The notes under the pieces are model-generated. The model saw only the letters and a program-made list of their open reading frames with translations, was not told the origin of the DNA and did not search any database. A stretch of DNA of 64,000 bases. Source: Saccharopolyspora indica. GTDB taxonomy: Bacteria; Actinomycetota; Actinomycetes; Mycobacteriales; Pseudonocardiaceae. A program made the translations under genes and the position numbers. Within the stretch, counting starts at the first letter, position 1. Every line of letters starts with the position of its first letter. Location: the NCBI RefSeq assembly GCF_027853965.1, contig NZ_JAQGLB010000016.1:1-64000 (forward strand). The letters are read 5' to 3'. This document shows, in pieces, positions 12,616-21,066 of the stretch.

Positions 12616-12816
12616 ATGCGCCTCACTCACCTCGGCACCACTAGCGGCGGCGGGGGCTGCCCCGAGCTGTACGAGACCGACCGGGGCACCTACGTCGTGC
12701 AGGGCACTCGGATCACCGATCCCGCTGCGTTGGCGACCCTGCGCGAACGAGGGTTGCCGGATCACGAAACCGCGGTCGAGATCCCGAAGGCCCTGCTGCG
12801 CTTTGCGAAGGGCTGA
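12616..12816 (+). CDS. Small conserved actinobacterial protein upstream of DUF6879
   Basis: A 66-residue soluble protein with GGGGCPELYETDRGTYVVQG and the C-terminal segment ETAVEIPKALLRF. This type is common in actinomycetes directly upstream of DUF6879 and XRE genes, and that is the arrangement here: the DUF6879 gene starts 2 bp after its stop. A strong AAGGAGACCGAAC ribosome-binding site precedes the ATG. Biochemical function is unknown. Confidence 0.75.
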   Translation: MRLTHLGTTSGGGGCPELYETDRGTYVVQGTRITDPAALATLRERGLPDHETAVEIPKALLRFAKG

Positions 12817-12818
12817 CC

Positions 12819-13349
12819 ATGGTCGAACTGGTTTCAGGTGCCGAGTTCGACCGGCTGTTCCGGTCGTTCCGCAACACCGCGTTCCGGCTGGAAACACAAG
12901 GGGTGTACCGGGAGCCGATCGAAGACGAGCCGTTGCGGCGCTTCCTGAACGGCGAACCGCCGGACGACGAGTGGCTGGCCCCCTGGACCGACAACGTCCG
13001 CATCGCGACGAGCGAGGGGCGCAGGTTCCAGCGAGTCCGGGTGCTCACCGAGCCGCTGACCGACTACCTGCGGTTCGAGATGGACCTGGCACTGCGGGCG
13101 AACCTCCCGGCGGGCGAACAGATCCGCAGCTTGTCGATCTCTGCGGCCGCGGCCCTGGGGCTACCGCTGGGGACCGACTTCTGGATGTTCGACGACGATC
13201 AGGTCGGCGTGATGCACTTCGGGGAACGAGGCATGCTCGGACTTGAGATGATCACCGACCCTGCCGAGATCGAGCAGTACCGGCGGTGGCGAGACCAGGC
13301 ATGGAACGATGCGGCACCAGCCGAGGAATGGGCAGTGCTGGTGCAGTGA
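12819..13349 (+). CDS. DUF6879 family protein
   Basis: A 176-residue protein matching the DUF6879 pattern: an N-terminal helix with FDRLFRSFRNTAFRLETQ, central WTDNVRIATSEGRRFQRVRV, then DYLRFEMDLA and the C-terminal DFWMFDDDQVGVMHFGE. The family is confined to actinobacteria and is nearly always beside an XRE-type regulator with DUF5753, which starts 14 bp downstream here. It is probably co-transcribed with both neighbours. No catalytic motif is visible. Confidence 0.82.
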   Translation: MVELVSGAEFDRLFRSFRNTAFRLETQGVYREPIEDEPLRRFLNGEPPDDEWLAPWTDNVRIATSEGRRFQRVRVLTEPLTDYLRFEMDLALRANLPAGEQIRSLSISAAAALGLPLGTDFWMFDDDQVGVMHFGERGMLGLEMITDPAEIEQYRRWRDQAWNDAAPAEEWAVLVQ

Positions 13350-13362
13350 GGAAGAGGGGATC

Positions 13363-14211
13363 GTGACCAGCTTCGAACAGCGGCGGCAGGACTTCGGCGA
13401 GCGGTTGCGCCGCTTCCGCGATGAAGCGGGCTTGACCGGCCGCGAGCTGGCGTCGGCGCTGGGCTGGCCGCACTCGAAGATCTCCAAGCTTGAGACCGGC
13501 AAGCAAACCGCCGAGGACTCGGACGTCCGGCAATGGCTCGACGCCATCGGCGCGTCCGAGTCCTCGGTTGAACAGATGCTCGACGAGCTCTCCGAGCTGC
13601 GGATCAGCAAAGCTGCGTGGAAAGCGCAGTTGCGCGCCGGTCACCGGGCGCGGCAGCAGCAGAGCTTCGACAACGAACACGCCGCAACCCGCATCCGCAC
13701 CGTCGAATACGGTGTCGTTCCCGGGCTGCTCCAGACTGCGGACTACGCACGCGCCGTGTTCCGCACCCAAGCCGAGCTCCTCCAGGTGCCCGACTCGGAT
13801 GTCGAGGCGTCAGTACGAGTCCGCCTGCAACGGCAACAAGTTCTCTACCAGGGCAAAGACATCGAGCTCATCGTGTCCCAGCACGCGCTGCAACATCCGG
13901 TAGCGCCGCCAGATGTCATGCTCGGTCAGCTCGACCGGCTCATGTCCGCCATCGACATCCCTGGTCTGCGGTTCGGCGTGCTGCCCGGGTTCCGACGGCT
14001 GCCGAACATCACGATGAACGGCTTCACCATGTTCGACGACCTGGTCCAGGTCGAGCACGTCTCCGCCGAACTCACCATCGACGACCCTGAACAGGTCGCC
14101 ATCTACCACCGGCTCACGGACCGGCTGTGGCAGGTGGCGTCCGAGGGCGATGAAGTCCGCGCGATCCTGCAGGAGCTCGCCGCCGAGTACCGGCGGCAGA
14201 CCGCGGGATGA
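13363..14211 (+). CDS. XRE-family regulator with DUF5753 domain
   Basis: A 282-residue regulator. Residues ~10-70 form a helix-turn-helix (LRRFRDEAGLTGRELASALG, then HSKISKLETGKQ), and ~95-275 form the DUF5753 sensor-like domain with IRTVEYGVVPGLLQTADYAR. The GTG at 13363 follows GAAGAGGGG and begins TSFEQRRQDFGERL, which fits the family start. These regulators pair with small DUF397 proteins (WhiJ-like systems) that affect differentiation and secondary metabolism in streptomycetes. A DUF397 gene follows at 14233. Confidence 0.9.
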   Translation: MTSFEQRRQDFGERLRRFRDEAGLTGRELASALGWPHSKISKLETGKQTAEDSDVRQWLDAIGASESSVEQMLDELSELRISKAAWKAQLRAGHRARQQQSFDNEHAATRIRTVEYGVVPGLLQTADYARAVFRTQAELLQVPDSDVEASVRVRLQRQQVLYQGKDIELIVSQHALQHPVAPPDVMLGQLDRLMSAIDIPGLRFGVLPGFRRLPNITMNGFTMFDDLVQVEHVSAELTIDDPEQVAIYHRLTDRLWQVASEGDEVRAILQELAAEYRRQTAG

Positions 14212-14232
14212 CCGCTGTGATCGAAGGAGACG

Positions 14233-14367
14233 ATGCAGGTCGGCACCGCTCCCGGCTTGACAGGCGTGCGCGACACCAAAGACCGCGACGGCGGCCTGCT
14301 CAGCTTCACCAACGAGCGCTGGTCGGACTTCATCACCGCGGTGAAGATTGACCGTTTCGATCGCTGA
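14233..14367 (+). CDS. Short DUF397 protein
   Basis: A 44-residue product, MQVGTAPGLTGVRDTKDR at the N-terminus and LLSFTNERWSDFITAVK later, carrying the C-terminal half of DUF397 (VRDSKDxxGxxLxFxxxxWxxF). The usual N-terminal part with a Ser/Asn/Cys motif is missing, so it is either a short variant or a 5'-truncated copy. An excellent CGAAGGAGACG ribosome-binding site supports translation from this ATG. It follows the XRE gene by 21 bp and is its expected partner. Confidence 0.72.
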   Translation: MQVGTAPGLTGVRDTKDRDGGLLSFTNERWSDFITAVKIDRFDR

Positions 14368-14534
14368 CGCGGGTGGACGCCGCTTGCCGGGAAGCCCGTC
14401 GCGATGCGCGGTTTCGCCTCCGAGCCGGGGATCTTCGTGCGAAGATCCGCTCACGATCCCGGAGAGCGGATCGCGACAGGCGGGGCGATGGGTGGCGGTG
14501 TTCTGGTGGTCGGCCCGGCACCGGAGGAAGCGGG

Positions 14535-16628
14535 GTGGCGGTGCGGCCGTTAGGTCCATCAGGTCCGGTCGAGGTCGGACCGTACCGGGTGCTCGCGGAA
14601 CTGGGCCGGGGCGGCATGGGCCGGGTGCTGCTGGGCAGCGGCCCGGACGGCCGGCTGGTCGCGCTGAAGCTGGTGCACGACCAGTTCGCCGAGGACGACA
14701 GCTTCCGGACGAGGTTCCGCCGGGAGGTGGAGGCGTCCCGCGCGGTTTCCGGCGCCTACACCGCCGCGGTGGTCGACGCCGACCCGGATGCGCCCACGCC
14801 GTGGCTGGCGTCGGTGTTCGTGCCGGGCCCCTCGCTGCACGAGGTGATCACGGCGGTCGGTGCGCTGCCGGAGGATCCGGTGCTGCGCCTGGCTGCCGGG
14901 CTGTCCAGCGCGTTGATCCAGATCCACCAGGCAGGTCTGGTGCACCGGGACCTGAAGCCGTCCAACGTGCTGCTCACCGAAGACGGCCCGCGGGTGATCG
15001 ACTTCGGCATCGTCCGGGCCGTCAACGGCGACCAGGCCGGTGACCTGACGCGGGCGGGCTGGCTGGTCGGCTCGCCGGAGTACATGTCTCCCGAGCAGGC
15101 CAACGGCGAACCGGTGACCTCGGCCAGCGATGTGTTCTCCCTGGGCTCCGTCGTGGTCGCGGCGTGCGCGGGAACCGGCCCGTTCCACCACGCGGCGACC
15201 CTGCAGACCCTGAACGACGTCGTGCGGGCCGACCCGGATCTCTCCGGAGTTCCCAGCGCGATCCGGCGCATCGTCGAGCCGTGCCTGGCCAAGGACCCCG
15301 CCGAACGGCCGACCCCGGCCGAGCTGCTGCGGTCGATCGGCCAGATCTCGCCTTCCGCGCGGCCGTGGCCGCCCGGGGTGCACCGGTTGATCGCGCGGCG
15401 GCACGCCGACATCGCCCGGCTCCTCGACGAATCACCGGAGCCGGTGGACACCGGCACGCCCACGGTGGCCGCCACCCGGGTGGACACCGGCGCGGCGGAC
15501 CCCACCCGGGAAGACGGTGGAGCCGCACCCGACTCCACCGGCGGTCCGACGGTCGCCAGGCGCGGCCGACGGCGCGGGCTGTGGCTCGGCATCGCTGCGA
15601 CCGCTCTGGTTCTGACCGGGATCGTGACCTGGGGGGTGTGGCCGGAACTGTCGACCGCGCTGTCACCGCAGCTTCGCCAGGTCGGTGCGGTGACCGCTTC
15701 CTCCGCTGCCGTGGACGCGGTGTTCAGCCCGGACGGCCGCACCCTGGCGACCGAGCACGAGGACAACACCGTGCAGTTCTGGGACGTGGCGGGCGGTCAC
15801 CAGGTCGGCCAGATCCTCGGCCCGTTCGAGAACCTGCGGGACATGGCGTTCAGCGCGGACGGCACCACCCTGACCGTCGTGCGAACCGCCGGCTCCAGCA
15901 GTCGGGTGCAGTCCTGGGACGTGGACAGCGGCCGCCAGGTCGATCAGAAGGACCTCGACGTCAGTGAATGGGCCCTGGCCCTCGACGCGCTCAGCCCGGA
16001 CGGCCGCACCCTGGCGACCGAGTACGAGGGCTTCGTGAAGCTGTACGAAATGCCCGGCGGGCAGCTGATCAGCGATCTCGCCCCCCGCAACGACGATCCT
16101 GTCCTGGAGCACGAGCGCTCCGTGCTCGTCCACGGTCCGCAAGGCCGCACCCTCGCGATCATCGCGACCTGGTCGGACCGCGCCGCCAGCACCGACGACT
16201 CGAAACCGCACGAAGTCGTGACGCTGTGGGACGTGCCCGGCCGCAAGCAGCTCGGTGACCCGCTCACCATGCCGCCGAGCGAGACCGTCGACTACGCCGC
16301 GCTCAGCCCCGACGGACGCGTTCTGGTGACCCTCGGCGGCAACGGCGTCGCCAGCTCCCGGACGTTGCGGCACTGGGACGTGGCCAGCCACAACCAGATC
16401 CGCCAGCCCAGCACCGTTCCCGAGTACGACGAGATCATGTTCACCACCGACCAGAACATGGCAGTCACCCTGAACGACAAGACCCTGGAGCTGTGGAACC
16501 TGGTCGGCAATGACCAGATCGGCCCCGACGTCGACGGCGTCAGGGCCATGACGTTCAGCCAGGACAACCGGATGCTGGCCACCATCGGTGATGGCACCGT
16601 GCGGCTCTGGGAAGTCCCCGCCCGCTGA
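14535..16628 (+). CDS. Ser/Thr protein kinase with C-terminal beta-propeller
   Basis: A 697-residue membrane kinase. Residues ~10-275 form a PknB-type domain with glycine loop LGRGGMG, ATP-binding lysine in ALKLVHD (~44), catalytic HRDLKPSN (~138), IDFGIV and SPEYMSPEQ. After a Pro/Thr-rich linker there is one membrane span (WLGIAATALVLTGIVTWGVW, ~350-370). The outer part (~385-697) is a WD40/YVTN-like beta-propeller with repeated FSPDGRTLATE / VQFWDV units. This is a transmembrane sensor kinase with a propeller instead of PASTA repeats. Start is GTG 14535 after CCGGAGGAAGC. It lies in the island that splits the biosynthetic cluster, and its substrate is unknown. Confidence 0.9.
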   Translation: MAVRPLGPSGPVEVGPYRVLAELGRGGMGRVLLGSGPDGRLVALKLVHDQFAEDDSFRTRFRREVEASRAVSGAYTAAVVDADPDAPTPWLASVFVPGPSLHEVITAVGALPEDPVLRLAAGLSSALIQIHQAGLVHRDLKPSNVLLTEDGPRVIDFGIVRAVNGDQAGDLTRAGWLVGSPEYMSPEQANGEPVTSASDVFSLGSVVVAACAGTGPFHHAATLQTLNDVVRADPDLSGVPSAIRRIVEPCLAKDPAERPTPAELLRSIGQISPSARPWPPGVHRLIARRHADIARLLDESPEPVDTGTPTVAATRVDTGAADPTREDGGAAPDSTGGPTVARRGRRRGLWLGIAATALVLTGIVTWGVWPELSTALSPQLRQVGAVTASSAAVDAVFSPDGRTLATEHEDNTVQFWDVAGGHQVGQILGPFENLRDMAFSADGTTLTVVRTAGSSSRVQSWDVDSGRQVDQKDLDVSEWALALDALSPDGRTLATEYEGFVKLYEMPGGQLISDLAPRNDDPVLEHERSVLVHGPQGRTLAIIATWSDRAASTDDSKPHEVVTLWDVPGRKQLGDPLTMPPSETVDYAALSPDGRVLVTLGGNGVASSRTLRHWDVASHNQIRQPSTVPEYDEIMFTTDQNMAVTLNDKTLELWNLVGNDQIGPDVDGVRAMTFSQDNRMLATIGDGTVRLWEVPAR

Positions 16629-16675
16629 CCGGACACGGCGGTGCCCGCACCCAGCTTCACAGCTCGATCTGGGCG

Positions 16676-16812
16676 GTGCGAAGGGCACCTTTCACCCAGT
16701 TACTTGGCGAAAGGTGCCCTTCACCTCCCCGATCGAGGGTGCGCTCACACGGATGAGGTGGAGTGAGGGGCACCTTTCGCTCGCATAGTTGGTGAGAGGT
16801 GCCCTTCGCCTC
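16676..16812. repeat. Two-hairpin repeat element, copy 1
   Basis: The 423-bp gap 16629-17051 carries two related hairpins. One has a 14-bp stem at 16680-16693/16709-16722 (GAAGGGCACCTTTC / GAAAGGTGCCCTTC). The other has an 11-bp stem at 16768-16778/16794-16804 with one wobble pair. They are separated by a spacer containing GATGAGGTGGAG. The whole unit is an inverted copy of the element at 44807-44921. Position after the kinase stop fits termination; the rest of the gap (16813-17039) shows no gene. Confidence 0.75.
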
Positions 16813-17039
16813 GTCGGCTGGCGAGTTTCGGTTGCGCGCGAACGGTTTCGGGCCTGGTAGCCGGACGGACAGCGGCGTGGGGTCTTGGCCGGTGGGCGGT
16901 TCCAGGCCTGCCTCGTCGTCGCCGGGGTGGGCCTCCGGGTGGCCCACGCGGCTTCGGAGCGAGGTCAGGTCGCTGGGTTCGTGCGGGGTGCCGGAGTTCG
17001 GTGTGACGTGCCGGACGACGGATTCCGCGTGCTCTCCCC

Positions 17040-17052
17040 TATGCTGCGCCCG
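17040..17052 (+). promoter_or_regulatory. Leaderless promoter of ACT-domain gene
   Basis: A TATGCT box at 17040-17045 is followed after 6 nt by the GTG start at 17052. There is no ribosome-binding site. This spacing is the signature of leaderless actinobacterial transcripts. Confidence 0.5.
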
Positions 17053-17411
17053 TGACACAGCGGTTGCGGTTCTTGACGGGGCGTTTCCAGGTGGACCACC
17101 GCCCGGCGGTGGACGTGCCACCGCCGGGCGAGGAGTGGTTGTCGGTCGTGCGGGCGCCCGAGGGGCTGACCGTGGTGCGGGCGGCCGAGGCGGGGGAAGA
17201 AGCGGCCTGGGTCGCGCTGTACAGCGGGGACACCGCGCACGACCTGGACGTGCCCGGCATGCTCGCCGCACTGCTGGTGCCCCTGCGCGATGCCGGGGTT
17301 TCGGTCTTCGTGTGCTCGACCTTCCACGCCGACGTCGTGCTGGTGCCCGAGGACGCGCGCGCCGAGGCCGCCGCGGCCCTGCGCGCCGCCGGGCACGAGG
17401 TCGCGGAGTAG
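17052..17411 (+). CDS. ACT domain-containing protein
   Basis: A 119-residue protein resembling the CASTOR/ACT_7 type of ACT proteins. The recognisable part is the second half, VPGMLAALLVPLRDAGVSVF then VCSTFHADVVLVPED, a beta-alpha-beta unit typical of amino-acid-binding ACT folds. No catalytic domain is attached. It is monocistronic and convergent with the dioxygenase gene, whose stop is only 3 bp away. It probably binds an amino acid or small effector; the target is unknown. Confidence 0.72.
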   Translation: MTQRLRFLTGRFQVDHRPAVDVPPPGEEWLSVVRAPEGLTVVRAAEAGEEAAWVALYSGDTAHDLDVPGMLAALLVPLRDAGVSVFVCSTFHADVVLVPEDARAEAAAALRAAGHEVAE

Positions 17412-17414
17412 GCG

Positions 17415-18503
17415 TCAGACCACCGCGCGGCCGTGGGCGCCGAACTGGCGCCCCGCCGAGCGGCGCAGGTCCGCGGTGATGTTGATGCGGCGCAGCCAGC
17501 GGTCGGTGCCGTCGTAGCGGGCGGTGAACGGCCGCCGCCCGTGCACCGCGCGCTTGTTGTCGATGATCAGCAGTTCGCCGGTGCCCAGCGCCACGTCCTG
17601 CATCTTCGCCTCGAACGCGTCGATCACCTCGCCGAGGGCCTGCTCGGCGGTGTCGTCGTCCAGGTCGCGGCGCATGAAGGCCGGGTCGATGCGCACGTAC
17701 GGGGTGTCCGGGTCGCCGCTGAAGATCGCGGTGCGCTGCTGCTCGGTGTACATGCCGCTGATGCGCGCGAACGCCTGCGCCTGCTTGCCGTCGTCGTCCA
17801 CGCCGGTGGTGGCCGAGTTGAACGAGGCGGTGTGCGACTCGTCCGGCAGGATCACGAAGCGCTCCTCGAAGAGCACCTTGCGCGCGTCCTCGGACAGGTC
17901 CAGGTCCTGCGCCGGGGCGAACATGGTCGGCACCGAGTCGTGGTTGCGCAGTCCGAGCAGCATGATCCAGTCCGCCCGGTCCGGGTGGAAGGCGTCCTCG
18001 TTGTGCCACTCCAGCAGCGTGGACGAGCTGGAGCCGAGCTGCTCGTGCTCGTGCCCGGCCACCGGGAAGACGTCCAGCACCAGGCGTCCGTGCTGCTGCG
18101 ACAGGTAGGAGAACGGGTCGCCGACCAGGGAGCCGACCAGCAGCAGCACGGCCGTGGCGACCACGACCTCCGCGCCGCCGATCGCCGCGGTGTAGGAGGT
18201 CGGGGTCTCGCCCAGCGAGTCCTCCTCCACCGGCAGCCCGGAGACGACCAGGCCGCCGTGCGGGCGCCCGGTGAGCCGGAACTCGGTGAGCACCGCCCGC
18301 ACCCGCTCCGGCATGCGGTGGGCGTAGACGGCGATGTCGTTGAGCCGGTTCTCCAGCTCGGCCGGGTCGGTCACGCCGAGCTCGGCCACCAGCTTCTCGG
18401 CCAGCGCGCGGACCTCGACGCGCTCCCGATCGGTCAACCGCAGGTAGGGAACATCGTCTTGCCAGCTCAGCTCGGCGGCCGAGTCAACGGCGGGGTGTGC
18501 CAC
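17415..18503 (-). CDS. Fe(II)/2-oxoglutarate dioxygenase, arginine/lysine-hydroxylase-like
   Basis: A 362-residue member of the TauD/clavaminate-synthase-like family that hydroxylates free or carrier-bound amino acids (VioC, AsnO, lysine 4-hydroxylase relatives). Metal ligands are visible: His167 and Glu169 in LLEWHNEDAFHP, and His321 in NKRAVHGRRPF. The 2-oxoglutarate-binding Arg is in DRWLRRINIT. HxE in place of HxD and the EDAFHP segment are typical of the arginine/lysine/asparagine oxygenases. The GTG start at 18503 follows a strong GAGGAGGTTAGAG. It is divergent from the stand-alone adenylation gene 135 bp away, so it probably hydroxylates the amino acid that protein activates. The substrate is inferred only. 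Confidence 0.85.
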   Translation of the reverse strand: MAHPAVDSAAELSWQDDVPYLRLTDRERVEVRALAEKLVAELGVTDPAELENRLNDIAVYAHRMPERVRAVLTEFRLTGRPHGGLVVSGLPVEEDSLGETPTSYTAAIGGAEVVVATAVLLLVGSLVGDPFSYLSQQHGRLVLDVFPVAGHEHEQLGSSSSTLLEWHNEDAFHPDRADWIMLLGLRNHDSVPTMFAPAQDLDLSEDARKVLFEERFVILPDESHTASFNSATTGVDDDGKQAQAFARISGMYTEQQRTAIFSGDPDTPYVRIDPAFMRRDLDDDTAEQALGEVIDAFEAKMQDVALGTGELLIIDNKRAVHGRRPFTARYDGTDRWLRRINITADLRRSAGRQFGAHGRAVV

Positions 18504-18638
18504 CTCTAACCTCCTCGTTCGGTTCTCCCAGAGTCTCGGCCGACCCCACCACCGGTCACAGTCAGGAGGATTCCCGACGACGCCGCGCGCTCTCGCGCTG
18601 CCAGGCTCGCCGCAGATCGAGCGGGAGAGGAGCCGAGG

Positions 18639-20513
18639 GTGACCGTGGTGACCCGGGAGGCGGCCGGACTGGCCGCCATGGCCGTGCTGGCGAGCCGGTA
18701 CACCGGTGCGGACGAGCCGGTGTTCGAGGTGGCGGGCGCGCCCGCACCGGTGACGTTGTCCGTGACCGGGCAGCAGACCTTCGGCGAGCTGCTGGCCGCC
18801 GCCGAACAGGCGTTGTCCACTGTGGAATATCGAGGAGGTGGGTTCGCGCTCGCCGGGGACGACGCCCTCGACACCGAGGCCCTGGCAGCGCACCTGGCGC
18901 GGCTGGCCGGGACCGATCCGGCCACGCCCGTCGCCGGGCTGCCCGTGCTCGCCGAGGACGAGCGCGAGACGGTGGTGCGCCGCTGGAACGCCACCGCCGC
19001 GCACTACCCGGAGGCGCCCGGGGCGAGCCTGCCGCGCCTGTTCGAGCACTGGGCGCGCGTGCAACCCGAGCACCCGGCGGTGCGCTTCGACGGCGAACAG
19101 CTCACCTACGCCGAGCTGAACCGCCGCGCGAACCGCCTCGCCCGGCACCTCAACCGGCTGGGCGTCGGCCCGGAGACCGTGGTGGGCGTGCTCTTCGAGC
19201 GCGACCCGGCCCTGGTCACCGCGCTGTTCGGCATCCTCAAAGCGGGCGCGGCGTACGTGCCCCTGGACCCCGGCCACCCGGCCGACCGCCTCACCTACCT
19301 CGCCGAGGACGCCGGCTGCGAGCTCGTGCTCACCACCACCGGCCTGGCCGAGCGCCTGCCGGAGGACGTGCTGCCGATCTGCCTGGACGAGCCCGCCGTG
19401 CGCGCCGCCGTCGACGCGCAGCCGGACACCGACCTCGCGGCCGAGCTGCGCCCGGACTCCCTGGCCTACGTGCTCTACACCTCCGGCTCCACCGGCCTGC
19501 CCAAAGGCACGCTCGTGCAGCACGATTCGGTGGTCAACCTGGTGCTCTACAGCCGCGCCGCCTACGACATCGGCCCGGCCGAGCGGATCATCCAGTTCGC
19601 CAACCCCTGCTTCGACGTCAGCGTGTGGGACTTCTTCGCCACCCTGTGCAACGGCGCGACCCTGGTGCAGGTGCCGCGACTGGCGCTGCTGGACCCGCGC
19701 GCGCTCACCGAGCACCTGCGCGCCGAACGCGTGACCATCGCCGAGCTGCCGCCCGCGGTGGCCGCCCTGCTCGACCCGGCCGAGCTGCCCGACCTGCGCA
19801 TGGCCAACATCGGCGGCGAGGCCATGCCGCTGGAGGTCGCGCGGCGCTTCCGCACCGCGGACCGCCTGGTGCACAACACCTACGGCCCCACCGAGGTCAC
19901 CGTGACCTCCACCGACTACCGGCTGCCGCGCGAGGTCGACAGCCCGCCGCCGATCGGGCGCGCGATCGCCAACCTCCAGTGCTACGTGCTCGACCCGGCG
20001 GGCGAGCCGGTGCCGGTCGGCGCGCCCGGCGAGCTGCTCATGGGCGGCGTCGGCGTCGCGCGCGGCTACCTCGGCCGGCGCGCGCTGACCGCGGAGAAGT
20101 TCGTGCCCGACCCGTTCGGCCCGCCCGGCGCCCGCCTGTACCGCACCGGTGACCTGGTGCGCTGGCGCCCGGACGGCCAGCTGGAGTTCCTGGGCCGCAT
20201 CGACACCCAGCTCAAGGTCAACGGCATGCGCGTGGAGCCCGGCGAGGTCGAGGCCGCGCTGTGCACGCACCCGGACCTGGCCGCGGCCGTGGTGGACCTG
20301 CGCGGCGAGGAGGGGAACCGCTCCCTGGTCGCCTTCCTGGTCCCCGCCGAGGGCGCGACCGCCCCGGACACCACGGCGCTGCGCGCGCACCTGCGCGGTC
20401 GCCTGCCCGCCTACCTGATGCCCGCCCGGCTCTACCCGGTGCCCGCCGTGCCGCTGACGCCCAGCGGCAAGGTCGACCGCCGGGCCCTGCACCGCATCGC
20501 CGACTCCCAGTGA
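18639..20513 (+). CDS. Stand-alone NRPS adenylation protein with truncated C-domain stub
   Basis: A 624-residue protein. Residues ~1-115 look like the C-terminal end of a condensation domain (TFGELLAAAEQALSTVEYRG, then ETVVRRWNATA) but lack HHxxxD. Residues ~120-620 form a complete adenylation domain (YTSGSTGLPKG, YGPTEVTVT, GDLVRWRPDGQ, PSGKVDRRAL) ending at the stop with no carrier domain. Pocket residues read DVWENGTVTK, which I cannot assign. An acidic residue at the 278 position would suit a basic side chain, and the neighbouring dioxygenase belongs to an Arg/Lys-hydroxylase group. The GTG start follows GAGGAGCCGAGG. The product must load a carrier in trans. cysC follows 11 bp downstream, so it is in one operon with PAPS synthesis. 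Confidence 0.88.
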   Translation: MTVVTREAAGLAAMAVLASRYTGADEPVFEVAGAPAPVTLSVTGQQTFGELLAAAEQALSTVEYRGGGFALAGDDALDTEALAAHLARLAGTDPATPVAGLPVLAEDERETVVRRWNATAAHYPEAPGASLPRLFEHWARVQPEHPAVRFDGEQLTYAELNRRANRLARHLNRLGVGPETVVGVLFERDPALVTALFGILKAGAAYVPLDPGHPADRLTYLAEDAGCELVLTTTGLAERLPEDVLPICLDEPAVRAAVDAQPDTDLAAELRPDSLAYVLYTSGSTGLPKGTLVQHDSVVNLVLYSRAAYDIGPAERIIQFANPCFDVSVWDFFATLCNGATLVQVPRLALLDPRALTEHLRAERVTIAELPPAVAALLDPAELPDLRMANIGGEAMPLEVARRFRTADRLVHNTYGPTEVTVTSTDYRLPREVDSPPPIGRAIANLQCYVLDPAGEPVPVGAPGELLMGGVGVARGYLGRRALTAEKFVPDPFGPPGARLYRTGDLVRWRPDGQLEFLGRIDTQLKVNGMRVEPGEVEAALCTHPDLAAAVVDLRGEEGNRSLVAFLVPAEGATAPDTTALRAHLRGRLPAYLMPARLYPVPAVPLTPSGKVDRRALHRIADSQ

Positions 20514-20524
20514 GAGGAAAACCC

Positions 20525-21061
20525 ATGTCCGGTATCACCACCTGGCTGACCGGGCTGCCCAGCTCGGGCAAGTCCACCATCGCCGCGGCGGTGGCCGCCG
20601 AGCTGGGCAGGACCCACCCGGTCGAGGTCCTGGACGGCGACGTGCTGCGCCGGGAGTTCTTCCCCGAGCTGGGCTTCAGCCGCGCCGACCGCGAGGAGAA
20701 CGTGCGCCGCGCGGGCCGCCTCGCCCTCACCCTGGCCGGCCACGGCGTGCACGTGCTGGTCCCGGTGATCGCCCCCTACCGCGACAGCCGGGACTGGGTG
20801 CGCGCCCGGCACGCCGAGCGGGGCGTGCGCTTCGCCGAGGTGCACGTCGACGCCCCGCTGACGGTGTGCCAGCACCGCGACGTGAAGGGCCTCTACGCCA
20901 AGGCCGACCGCGGCGAGCTGACCGGCCTGACCGGCGTGGACGATCCCTACGAGGCCCCGCCGGCCCCGGAGCTCCGCCTGCGCACGAACGAGCTGAGCCT
21001 GCCGGACTGCGTCTCGACCGTGCTGGACCTGGTCCTGGGCGCCCCGGTCGGCGCCCGCTGA
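20525..21061 (+). CDS. cysC: Adenylylsulfate (APS) kinase
   Basis: A 178-residue APS kinase that phosphorylates APS to PAPS. The P-loop is GLPSSGKST, followed by DGDVLRREF, SRADREENVRR, KGLYAKADRGELTGLTGVDDPYE, all hallmarks of CysC. Length is normal for a monofunctional enzyme. The ATG follows GTGAGAGGAAAACCC. It lies between an adenylation gene and a sulfotransferase in the biosynthetic cluster, which points to PAPS supply for a sulfated product. Confidence 0.95.
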   Translation: MSGITTWLTGLPSSGKSTIAAAVAAELGRTHPVEVLDGDVLRREFFPELGFSRADREENVRRAGRLALTLAGHGVHVLVPVIAPYRDSRDWVRARHAERGVRFAEVHVDAPLTVCQHRDVKGLYAKADRGELTGLTGVDDPYEAPPAPELRLRTNELSLPDCVSTVLDLVLGAPVGAR

Positions 21062-21066
21062 CGTGC

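Noticed and set aside
18504..20492. Upstream extension of the dioxygenase reading frame antisense to the A-domain gene
   Set aside because: The extension is low-complexity antisense of the adenylation domain; a strong ribosome-binding site marks GTG 18503 as the true start.
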